From: Acanthosepion esculentum
Taxonomy: Eukaryota; Mollusca; Cephalopoda; Sepiida; Sepiidae
Length of the DNA stretch: 64,000 bases
Reading direction: 5' to 3'
Assembly: GCA_964036315.1 (NCBI GenBank)
Contig: CAXIWW010000817.1
Location: 2,515,501-2,579,500, forward strand
This document shows positions 12,041 through 23,884 of this stretch, in pieces. The notes beneath the pieces are model-generated. The model was not told the origin of the DNA. It saw only the letters and a program-made list of their open reading frames with translations, and did not search any database. Every line of letters starts with the position of its first letter. Within the stretch, counting starts at the first letter, position 1. Position numbers and translations under genes: made by a program.

Positions 12041-12434
12041 GACAAATCAAATAATTGCACACAATTTGATACCCATTTGAAAATATTTCTTTTACTGGAA
12101 AAAAATTATAAACAAGTGAAATATGACTGATTTCCCAGTTTAGGGCCGCATGACAATTTCCGCAAATGAGCTAACAAGGGTCCCCATACCTTTGAATTTC
12201 GACTCGACTCTAATCAAGGTGTCGAAAAAACTTTTGTAATTATGAATAAGGCAAGATATTCCCCAAAATTGGACATCAATATTTTGTGGATTCTATAAAA
12301 AGGAAAAATTAGAAATGCAGTCTTATTGTGCACACTGGAATTCGGACGCTGTAAATTGTCAGACGACATACCGCGCACATGGTGAAAGCTGTACTTTTTA
12401 CTATCTGAGCAAATGAAAAATCCATGTAAACATA
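12041..12434 (+). repeat. Family C satellite monomer 1 (394 bp)
   Basis: First of four AT-rich monomers. Each starts at GACAAATCAAATAATTGCA, here phased arbitrarily. Internal landmarks include TTGATACCCATTT, TTTAGGGCCGCATGACAATT, GTGTCGAAAAAACTTTTG, an EcoRI site in TGGAATTCGGACGCTG, and AGACGACATACCGCGCAC. A minus-strand reading frame of about 80 codons lies inside it but is truncated in other monomers. No protein family is recognised. Confidence 0.94.
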
Positions 12435-12826
12435 GACAAATCAAATAATTGCACACAATTTGATACCCATTTTGAAAATATTTCTTTGACTGGAAAATCT
12501 TATAAACAAGTGAAATATGACTGATTTCCCAGTTTAGGGCCGCATGACAATTTCTGCAAATGAGCTAAAACAAGTCCCCATACCGTTGAATTTCGCCTCG
12601 ACTTCATTCAAGGTGTCGAAAAACTTTTGTAATTAGGGATAAGGTAAGAAATTCCCAACATTTGGACACCGATATTTTGTGGATTCTATAAAAAAAAAAA
12701 TTACAAATGCAATCGTATTGTGCTCACTGGAATTCGGACGCTGTAAATTGTCAGACGACATACCGCGCACCTGGTGAAAGCTGTACTTTTTACATTCTGA
12801 CCAAATGAAAAATCCCTGTACACATA
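12435..12826 (+). repeat. Family C satellite monomer 2 (392 bp)
   Basis: Second head-to-tail copy. It is distinguished by a long A run (TATAAAAAAAAAA near 12688) and by TTGTGCTCACTGG where most copies have TTGTGCACACTGG. The last copy-internal variant also occurs near 55515 in the third C array, so subtypes are shared between distant arrays. Confidence 0.93.
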
Positions 12827-13221
12827 GACAAATCAAATAATTGCAAACAATTTGATACCCATTTTGAAAATATTTCTTTTACTGGAAAAAAGTTATAAAT
12901 AGGTGAAATATGACTGGTTACCCAGTTTAAGTCCGCATGACAATTTCCGCAAAGGGGCTAACACAAGTCCCCATACAGTTGAATTTCGCCTCGACTCTAT
13001 TCAAGGTGTTGAAAAAACTTTTGTAATTATGGATAAGGCAAAAAATTCCCGACAATAGGACACGAATATTTTGTGGATTCTATAAAAAGGAAAAATTAGA
13101 AATGCAGTCTTATTGTGCACACTGGAATTCGGACGCTGTAAATTGTCAGACGTCATACCACGCACATGGTGAATGCTCTACTTTTTACTATCTGAGCAAA
13201 TGAAAAATCACTGTAAACATA
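12827..13221 (+). repeat. Family C satellite monomer 3 (395 bp)
   Basis: Third head-to-tail copy. It has AAAGGGGCTAACAC near 12952 instead of AAATGAGCTAAC, and a CpG change in the AGACGTCATACCACGCAC stretch near 13149. Confidence 0.93.
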
Positions 13222-13619
13222 GACAAATCAAACAATTGCACAAAATTTGATACCCATTTTGAAAATATTTCTTTTACTGGAAAAAAAGTTATAAACAAGT
13301 GAAATATGACTGATTTCCCAGTTTAGGGCCGCATGACAATTTCCGGAAATGAGCTAACAAGGGTCCCCATAACGTTGAATTTCGACTCGACTCTAATCAA
13401 GGTGACGAAAAAGCTTTTGTAATTATGAATAAGGCAAGATATTCCCGAAAATTGGACAGCAATATTTTGTGGATTCTATAAAAATGCAAAATTAGAATTG
13501 CAGTCTTATTGTGCACCCTGAATTCGGACGCTGTAAATTGTCAGACGACATACCGCGGACCTGGTGAAAGCTGTACTTTTTACTATCTGACCAAATGAAA
13601 TTCCAGACAATGGGACACC
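13222..13619 (+). repeat. Family C satellite monomer 4, rearranged end at the D junction
   Basis: Fourth copy. After CTGACCAAATGAAA it jumps to TTCCAGACAATGGGACACCA, which resembles an internal part of C (the stretch before the ATATTTTGTGG landmark). It then runs directly into family D near 13620. The C/D boundary therefore coincides with an internal C deletion or fusion. Confidence 0.88.
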
Positions 13620-16600
13620 AACAGATCAGAAGCCATGCTGCCTGACGTAGTCTAAAATATTACATTGGACGCTCAAATATGGACCAGAAATCAACTTATC
13701 AGAGGCCATGCTGCATGACGTAGTTTATCTTTTTACATTAGACGCTCAAATATGCACAAGAAACCAAGAGATCAGAAGCAGGTCTGCTGGACGTAGTGTA
13801 TCATCTTACACAAGACGCTCAAATATGGACCGGAAGCCAAGACGTCAGAGTCCATTCTGCTGGACGTAGTCTAAAATCTTACATTAGACGCTAAAATATG
13901 GACCGGAAACCAACCGATCAGAGGCCATGCTGCTGGTCGTAGTTTATCTTTTTACATTAGACGCTCAAATATGAACTAGGAAACAACAGATCAGAATCAT
14001 GGCTGCTGGAGGTAGTGTATCATCGTACACAAGACGATCAAATATGGACCGGAAGCTAACAGGTCAGAGGCCATGCTGCTGGACAAAGTTTATCTTTTTT
14101 ACATTAGACGCTCAAATATGCACCAGAAACCAAGAGATCAGAATCATGACTGCTGGACGTAGTGTATCATCTTACACAAGACGCTCAAATATGGACCGGA
14201 AGCTAACAGGTGAGAGGCCATTCTGCTGGACGTAGTCTAAAATCTTACATTAGACGCTCAAATATGGAACGGAATCAAACAGATCTGAGGCCATGCTGCT
14301 GGACGTAGTTTATCTTTTTCCATTAGACGCTCAAATATGCAACAGAAACCAAGAGATCAAAATCATGGCTGCTGGACGTTGTCTATCAACTTACATAAGA
14401 CGCTCAAATATGGACCGGAAACCAACAGGTCAGAGACCATGCTGCTAGACGTAGTCTAATATCTTACATTAGACGCTCAAATATGGACCGGAAACCAACA
14501 GATCAGAGGCCATGCTGCTGGACGTAATTTATCTTTTTACATTAGACACTCAAATAAGCACCAGAAACCAAGAGATCAGAAACAGGGCTGCTGGACGTAG
14601 TGTATCATCTTACACAAGACGCTCAAATATGGGCCGGAAGCCAACAGGTCAGAGGCCATGTGGCTTGGCATAGTTTATCTTTTTAAATTAGACGCTCAAA
14701 TATGCACCAGAAAGCAAGAGATCAGAAACAGAGCTGCTGGACGTAGTGTATCATCTTACACACGAGGCTCAAATATGGACCTGAAGCCAACAAATCAGAG
14801 GCCATGCTGGTGGACGTAGTCTAAAATCTTACATGACACGCTCAAATATGAACCGGAAACCAACAGATCAGAGGCCATGCTGCTGGACGTAGTTTATCTT
14901 TTTACATTAGACGCTCAAATATGCAGCAGAAACCAACAGATCAGAATCATGGCTGCTGGGCGTAGTGTATCATCTTACACAAGACGCTCAAATCTGGACC
15001 GGAAGCCAACAGGTCTCAGGCCATGCTGCTGGACGTAGTTTAAAATCTTACATTAGACGCTCAAATATGGACGGGGAACCAACAGATCAGAGGCCATGCT
15101 GCTGGACGTAGTCTATCTTTTTGCATTAGACGCTCAAATATGCACCACAATCCAACAGATCAGAATAATGGCTGCTGGACGTAGTGTATCTTCTTACACA
15201 AGACGCTCAAATATGGAACGGAAGCCGACAGTTCGGAGGCCATGCTGCAGGACGTAGTCTAAAATCTGACATTACACGCTTAAATATGCACCGGAAACCA
15301 ACAGATCAGAGGCCATGCTGCTGGCCGTAGTTTATCTTTTTACATTAGACGCTCAAATATGCACCAGAAAACAACAGATCAGAATCATGGCTGCTGGACG
15401 TACAGTATAATCTTACACAAGACGCTCGAATATGGACCGGAAGCCAACAGGTCAGAGGCCATGCTGCAGGACGTAGTTTATCTTTTTACATTAGACGCTC
15501 AAATATGCACAAGAAACCAAGAGATCAGAAACAGGGCTGCTGGACGTAGTTTATCATCTTACACAAGACGCTCAAATATGGACCGGAAGCCAAGAGGTCA
15601 GAGGCCATGCTGCTGGTCGTAGTCTAAATTCTTACATTAGACGCTCAAATATGGATCGGAAACCAAACGATCAGAGGCCATGCTGCTGGTCGTAGTTTAT
15701 CTTTTTACATTAGTCGCTCAAATATGCAGCAGAAACCAACAGATCAGAATCATGGCTGCTAGGCGTAGTGTATCATCTTACACAAGACGTTCAAATATGG
15801 ACCGGAAGCTAACTGGTCAGAGGTCATGCTGCTGAACGTAGACTAAAATCTTACATTAGACGCCCAAATATGGACCGGAAACCAACAGATCAGATGCCAT
15901 GCTGCTGGGCGTATTTTATCTATTTACATTAGACGCACAAATATGTACAGAAACGAACAGATCAGAATCATGTCTGCTGGACGTAGTGTATCATTTTACA
16001 CAACACGCTCAAGTATGGACCGGAAGCCAACAGGTCAGAGGCCATGCTTCTGCATGTATTCTAAAATCTTACATTCGATGCTCAAATATGGACCGGAAAC
16101 CAACAGATCAGAGGCCATGCTGCTGGACGTAGTTTATCTTTTTACATTAGACGCTCAAATATGCACCAGAAACCAACAGATCAGAATCATGGCTGCTGGA
16201 CGTAGTGTATCATCTTACACAAGTCGCTCAAATATGGACCGGAAGCCAACAAGTCAGAGTCCATGCTGCTGGACGTAGTCTAAAATCTTACATTAGACGC
16301 TCAAATATGGACGGGAAACCAACAGATCTGAGGCCATGCTGCTGGTCGTAGAGTATCATCTTACACAAGACGCTCAAATATGGACCGGAAGCCAAGAGGT
16401 CAGATGCCATGCTGCTGGTCGTAGTCTAATATCTTACATTAGAAGCTCAAATATGGACCGGAACAAATCGATCAGAGCCCATGCTGCTGGACGTAGTTTA
16501 TCTTTTTACATTAGACGCTCAAATATGAACCAGAAAACAACAGATCAGAATCATGGCTGCTGGACGTACAGTATAATCTTACACAAGACGATCAAATATG

Positions 16601-19046
16601 GACCGGAAGCTAACAGGTCAGAGGCCATGCTGCTGGACGTAGTCTAAAATCTTACATTAGACGCTGAAATATGGACCGGAAACCAACAGATCAGAGGCCA
16701 TGCTGCTAGTCGGAGTTTATCTTTTTACATTAGACGCTCAAATATGCACCAGAAACCAAGACATCAAAATCATGGCTGCTGGATGTTGTGTATCATCTTA
16801 CACAAGACGCTCAAATATGGACCGGAAGCCAACAGGTCACAGGCCATGCTGCTAGACGTAGTCTAATATCTTACATTAGACGCTAAAATATGGACCGGAA
16901 ACCAACAGATCAGAGGCCATACTGCTGGTCATAGTTTATTTTTTTACATTAGACTCTCTAATATGCACCAGAAACCAACAGATCAAAATCAAGTTTGCTG
17001 GATGTAGTGTATAATCTTACACAAGACGCTCAAATATGGACCGGAAGACAACAGGTCCGATGTCATGCTGCTGGGCGTAGTCTAAAATCTTACATTTGAC
17101 GCTCAAATATGGACCGGAAACCAACAGCTCAGGGGCCATGCTGCTGGACATAGTTTATCTTTTTACATTAGACGCTCAAATATTCACGAGAAACCATTAG
17201 ATCAGAATCATGGCAGCTGGACGTAGTGTATCATCTTACACAAGACGCTCAAATATGGGCCGGAAGCCAACAGGTCAGAGGCCATGTGGCTTGATGTAGT
17301 TTAAGTTTTTACATTAGACGCTCAAATATGCACCAGAAAGCAAGACATCAGAAACAGGGCTGCTGGAAGTAGTGTATAATCTTGCACAAGACGCTCAAAC
17401 ATGGACCGGAAGCCGAGAGGTCAGAGGACATGCTGCTGGACGTAGTCTAATATCTTACATTACACGCCCAAATATGGACCGGAAACCAACACGCTCAAAT
17501 ACTGCATAAACCAACAGATCAGAATCATGTCTGCTGGACGTAGTGTATCATTTTACAGTAAACGCTCAAATATGGACCGGAAGCCAACAGGTCAGAGGCC
17601 ATGCTGCTGCATGTATTCTAAAATCTTACATTCGATGCTCAAATATGGACCAGAAACCAACAGATCAGAGGCCATGCTGCTGGACGTAGTCTATCTTTTT
17701 ACATTAGACGCTCAAATATGCACCAGAAACCAACAGATCAGAATCATGGCTGCTGGACGTAGTGTATCAACTTACACAAGACGCTCAAATATGGAACGGA
17801 AGCCAATATTTCGGAGGCCATGCTGCAGGAAGTAATTTAAAATCTTACATTACACGCTCAAATATGGACCGGAAACCAACAGATCAGAGTCCATGCTGCT
17901 GGACGTAGTTTATCTTTTTACATTAGACGCTCAAATATGCACCAGAAAACAATAAATCAGAATCATGGCTGCTGGACGTACAGTATAATCTTACACAACA
18001 CGCTCGAATATGGACCGGAAGCCAACAGGTCAGAGGCCATGCTGCAGGACGTAGTCAAATATCTTACATTAGACGCTCAAATATGGACCGGAAACCAACA
18101 GATCAGAGGCCATGCTGCTGGACGTAGTTTATCTTTTTACATTAGACGCTCAAATATGCAAAAGGAACCAAGAGATCAGAAACAGGGCTGCTGGACGTAG
18201 TTTATCATCTTACACAAGACGCTCATATACGGACCGGAAGCCAACAGGTCAGAGGCCATGCCGATAGACGTAGTCTAAACCTTACATTAGACGCTCAAAT
18301 ATGGACCGGAAACCAACATATCAGAGGCCATGATTTTGGACGTAGTTTATCTTTTTACATTAGACGCTCAAATATGCACCAGAAACCAAGAGATCAGAAT
18401 CATGGCTGCCGGACGTAGTGTATAATCTTACACAAGACGCTGAAATATGGACCGGAAGCCAACAGGTCAGAGGCCATGCTGCTGGACGTAGTCTAAAATG
18501 TTACATTGGAGGCTCAAATATGGACCGGAAACCAACAGATCAGAGGCCATGTGGCTTGACGTAGTTTATCTTTTTACATTAGACGCTCAAATATGCACCA
18601 GGAAGCCAGAGAGCAGAAACAGGGCTGCTGGACGTAGTGTATCCTCTTATACAAGACGCTCAAATATGGACCGGAAGCCAACAGGTCAGAGGCCATGCTG
18701 CTGGACGTAGTCTAAAATCTTACATTAGACACTCAAATATGGACCGGAAACCAACAGATCAGAGGCCATGCTGCTAGTCGTAGTTTATCTTTTTACATTA
18801 GACGCTCAAATATAAACCAGAAACCAAGAGATCAAAATCATGGCTGCTGGATGTTGTCTATCATCTGACACAAGACGCTCAAATATGGACCGGAAGCCAA
18901 CAGGTCAGAGGCCATGCTGCTAAACGTAGTCTAATATCTCACATTAGACGCTGAAATATGGACCGGAAGTCAACAGGTCAGAGGCCATGATGCTGGACGT
19001 AGTCTAAAATCTTACATTAGACGCTCAAATATGGACCGGAAACCAA
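13620..19046 (+). repeat. Family D, ordinary trimer-organised segment
   Basis: This part shows the a-b-c trimer with scattered order breaks and no longer exact duplication that I could detect by eye. One break is near 17480, where a monomer is cut short (ACCAACACGCTCAAATACTG). Near 15395, 16565 and 17975 the type c monomer carries GTACAGTATAATCTTACACA, a subtype repeated within the segment. Confidence 0.85.
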
Positions 19047-21648
19047 CAGATCAGAAGCCATGCTGCTGGGCGTAGTTTATCTTTTTACATTAGACGCTCA
19101 AATATGCACCAGAAACCAACAGATCAAAATCATGGCTGCTGGGCGTAGTGTATGGACCGGCAGCTAACTGGTCAGAGGCCATGCTGCTGGACGTAGATTA
19201 AAGTCTTACATTAGATTCCCAAATATGGACCGGAAACCAACAGATCAGAGGCCATGCTGCTGGACGTAGTTTATCTTTTTACATTAGACGCTTAAATATG
19301 CACCAGAAACACAGATATCAGAAACAGGGCTGCTGGACGTAGATTATCATCTTACACAAGACGCTCAAATATGGACCGGAAGCCAACAGGTCACAGGCCA
19401 TGCTGCTTGACGTAGTCTAAAATCATACAATAGAGGCACAAATACGGACGGGAAACCAACAGATCAGATGCGATGCTGCTGGACGTAGTTTATCTATTTA
19501 CATTAGACGCTCAAATATGCGCCAGAAACCAAGAGATCAGAAACAGGGCTGCTGGATGTATGTATCATCTTACACGAGACGCTCAAATATGGACCCGAAG
19601 CCAACAGGTCAGAGGCAATGCTTTTGCACATCGTCTAAAATCTTACATTAGACGCTCAAATATGGACGGGAATACAACAGATCAGAGGCCATGCTGCTGG
19701 TCGTAGTTTATCTTTTTACATTAGAAGTTCAAATATGTACTAGAAACCAACAGATCAGATTCATGGCTGCTGGACGTAGTGTATCATCTTATACAAGACG
19801 CTCAAATATGGACCGGAAGCCAACTGATCAGAGGCCATGCTGCTGGACGTAGTTTTTCTTTTTACATTAGACGCTCAAATATACACCAGACACCAACAGA
19901 TCAGAAACAGGGCTGCTGGACATAGTGTATCATCTTAAACATGACGCTCAAATATGGACCGGAAGCCAACAGGTCAGAGGCCATGCTGCTGGACCTATTC
20001 TAAAATCTTATATTAGACGCTCAAATATGGACCGTAAAGCAATAGATCAGAGGCCATGCTGCTAGACGTAGTTTATCTTTGTACATTAGACGCTCAAAAA
20101 TTCACCAGAAACCAAGATATCTGTAACACGGCTGCTTGACGTAGTGTATCATCTTACACAAGACGCTCAAATATGGACCGGAAGCCAACAGGTCAGATGC
20201 CATGCTGCTCGACGTATTCTAATATCTTACATTAGAAGCTCAAATATGGACGGGAAACCAACAGATCAGAGGCCGTGCTACTGGACGTAGTTTATCTATT
20301 TACATTAGACGCTCAAATATGTACAGAAACCAACAGATCAGAATCATGTCTGCTGGACGTAGTGTATCATCTTACACGAGACACTAAAATATGGACCGGA
20401 AGCCAACAGGTCAGAGGCCATGCTGCTGCATGTAGTCTAAAATCTTATATTATACGCTCAAATATGGTCCGGAAAGCAACAGATCAGAGGCCATGCTGCT
20501 GGACGTAGTTTAACTTTTTACATTAGACGCTCAAATATGCACCAGAAACCAACAGATCAGAAACCGGGCTGTTGGACGTAGTGTATCATCTTACACAAGA
20601 CGCTCAAATATGGACCGGAAGCCAACAGATCAGAGGCAATGCTGCTGCATGTAGTCTAAAATCTTACAATAGATGCTCAAATATGGACCGGAAACCAACA
20701 GATCAGAGGCGATGCTGCTGGGCGTAGTTTATCTTTTTACATTAGACGCTCAAATATGCACCAGAAACCAAGAGATCAGAAACAGGGATGCTGGACGTAG
20801 TGTATCATCTTACACAAGACGCTCAAATATGGACCGGAAGCCAAGAGGTCAGAGGCCATGCTGCTGGACGTAGTCTAAAATCTTACATTAGACGCTCAAA
20901 TATGGACGGGAATCCAACAGGTCAGAGGCCATGCTGCTGGACGTAGTTTATCTTTTTACATTAGACGCTCAAATTTGCACCAGAATCAAAATGATCAGAA
21001 TAATGGCTGCTGGACGTAGTGTATCATCTTACACAAGACGCTCAAATATGGACCGGAAGCCAACAGGTCAGAAGCCATGCTGCTGCATGTAGTCTAAAAT
21101 GTTACATTCGACGCTAAAATATGATCCGGAAACCAACAGATCAGAGGCCATGCTGCTGCACGTAGTTTATCTTTTTACATTAGACGCTCAAATATGCACC
21201 AGAAACCAAAAGATCAGAAACAGGGCTGCTGGACGTAGTGTATCATCTTACACAAGACTCTCAAATATGGACGGGAAGCCTACAGGTCAGATACTATGCT
21301 GCTGGACGGAGTCTAAAATCTTACATTACACGCTCAAATATGGACCGGAAACCAACAGATCAGTGGCTTTGCTGCTAGTCATAGTTTATCTTTTTACATT
21401 ACACGCACAAAATATGGACTGGAAACCAACAGATCAGAGGCCATGCTGCTAGTCATACTTTATCTTTTTACATTAGACGCTCAAATATGCACCAGAAACC
21501 AAGAGATCAGAATCATGGCTGCTAAACGTAGTGTATCATCTTACACAAGACGCGCAAATATGGACCGGAAGCCAACAGGTCAGAGGCCATGCTGCTGGAA
21601 GTAGTCTAAAATCTTACATTAGACGCTCAAATATGGACCGGAAACCTA
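19047..21648 (+). repeat. Family D long unit, copy 1 (2602 bp)
   Basis: Start of three consecutive copies of a long unit built of many 73-bp monomers. The landmark GTGTATGGACCGGCAGCTAA, a monomer with an internal deletion, occurs at 19149, 21751 and 23987. Further shared markers are GGATGTATGTATCATCTTAC and CACGGCTGCTTGACGTAG. Copy 1 has CTTTTGCACATCG near 19620 where copies 2 and 3 have CTTTTGGACATCG. Confidence 0.92.
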
Positions 21649-23884
21649 CAGATCAGAGGCCATGCTGCTGGGCGTAGGTTATCTTTTTACATTAGACGCT
21701 CAAATATGCACCAGAAACCAACAGATCAAAATCATGGCTGCTGGGCGTAGTGTATGGACCGGCAGCTAACTGGTCAGAGGCCATGCTGCTGGACGTAGAT
21801 TAAAGTCTTACATTAGATTCCCAAATATGGACCGGAAACCAACAGATCAGAGGCCATGCTGCTGGACGTAGTTTATCTTTTTACATTAGACGCTTAAATA
21901 TGCACCAGAAACACCGATATCAGAAACAGGGCTGCTGGACGTAGATTATCATCTTACACAAGACGCTCAAATATGGACCGGAAGCCAACAGGTCACAGGC
22001 CATGCTGCTTGACGTAGTCTAAAATCATACAATAGAGGCACAAATACGGACGGGAAACCAACAGATCAGATGCCATGCTGCTGGACGTAGTTTATCTATT
22101 TACATTAGACGCTCAAATATGCGCCAGAAACCAAGAGATCAGAAACAGGGCTGCTGGATGTATGTATCATCTTACACGAGACGCTCAAATATGGACCCGA
22201 AGCCAACAGGTCAGAGGCAATGCTTTTGGACATCGTCTAAAATCTTACATTAGACGCTCAAATATGGACGGGAATACAACAGATCAGAGGCCATGCTGCT
22301 GGTCGTAGTTTATCTTTTTACATTAGAAGTTCAAATATGTACTAGAAACCAACAGATCAGATTCATGGCTGCTGGACGTAGTGTATCATCTTATACAAGA
22401 CGCTCAAATATGGACCGGAAGCCAACTGATCAGAGGCCATGCTGCTGGACGTAGTTTTTCTTTTTACATTAGACGCTCAAATATACACCAGACACCAACA
22501 GATCAGAAACAGGGCTGCTGGACATAGTGTATCATCTTAAACATGACGCTCAAATATGGACCGGAAGCCAACAGGTCAGAGGCCATGCTGCTGGACCTAT
22601 TCTAAAATCTTATATTAGACGCTCAAATATGGACCGTAAAGCAACAGATCAGAGGCCATGCTGCTAGACGTAGTTTATCTTTGTACATTAGACGCTCAAA
22701 AATTCACCAGAAACCAAGATATCTGTAACACGGCTGCTTGACGTAGTGTATCATCTTACACAAGACGCTCAAATATGGACCGGAAGCCAACAGGTCAGAT
22801 GCCATGCTGCTCGACGTATTCTAATATCTTACATTAGAAGCTCAAATATGGACGGGAAACCAACAGATCAGAGGCCGTGCTACTGGACGTAGTTTATCTA
22901 TTTACATTAGACGCTCAAATATGTACAGAAACCAACAGATCAGAATCATGTCTGCTGGACGTAGTGTATCATCTTACACGAGACACTAAAATATGGACCG
23001 GAAGCCAACAGGTCAGAGGCCATGCTGCTGCATGTAGTCTAAAATCTTATATTATACGCTCAAATATGGTCCGGAAAGCAACAGATCAGAGGCCATGCTG
23101 CTGGACGTAGTTTAACTTTTTACATTAGACGCTCAAATATGCACCAGAAACCAACAGATCAGAAACCGGGCTGTTGGACGTAGTGTATCATCTTACACAA
23201 GACGCTCAAATATGGACCGGAAACCAACAGATCAGAGGCCATGCTGCTGGTCGTAGTTTATCTTTTTACATTAGAAGCACAAATATGTACCAGAAACCAA
23301 CACATCAGAATCATGGCTGCTGGACGTAGTGTATCATCTTACACAAGACGCTCAAATATGGACCGGAAGCCAACAGATCAGAGGCAATGCTGCTGCATGT
23401 AGTCTAAAATCTTACAATAGATGCTCAAATATGGACCGGAAACCAACAGATCAGAGGCGATGCTGCTGGGCGTAGTTTATCTTTTTACATTAGACGCTCA
23501 AATATGCACCAGAAACCAAGAGATCAGAAACAGGGATGCTGGACGTAGTGTATCATCTTACACAAGACGCTCAAATATGGACCGGAAGCCAAGAGGTCAG
23601 AGGCCATGCTGCTGGACGTAGTCTAAAATCTTACATTAGACGCTCAAATATGGACGGGAATCCAACAGGTCAGAGGCCATGCTGCTGGACGTAGTTTATC
23701 TTTTTACATTAGACGCTCAAATTTGCACCAGAATCAAAATGATCAGAATAATGGCTGATGGACGTAGTGTATCATCTTACACAAGACGCTCAAATATGGA
23801 CCGGAAGCCAACAGGTCAGAAGCCATGCTGCTGCATGTAGTCTAAAATGTTACATTCGACGCTAAAATATGATCCGGAAACCAA
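21649..23884 (+). repeat. Family D long unit, copy 2 (2236 bp)
   Basis: Same unit as copy 1 with two length changes. An extra 146 bp (two monomers) is present around 23218-23363, with the marker TTAGAAGCACAAATATGTAC. About 512 bp (close to seven monomers) found in copy 1 at about 21136-21648 is absent before copy 3 begins. Both changes are near whole multiples of 73, as expected of unequal exchange. Confidence 0.92.

Noticed and set aside
12214..12456. Recurrent minus-strand frame of about 80 codons in family C (also 35530-35772, 54218-54460 and 54583-54855)
   Set aside because: It recurs because the 394-bp monomer recurs. Other monomers truncate it (12633-12836 and 55428-55631), start and length vary, and the product resembles nothing I recognise.
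12041..13619. CENP-B box in the satellites
   Set aside because: I looked for the TTCG....A..CGGG core on both strands in C and D. D has partly similar stretches (GTTGGTTTCCCGTCC on the minus strand), but the required spacing and bases are not met. Centromere identity is therefore not claimed.
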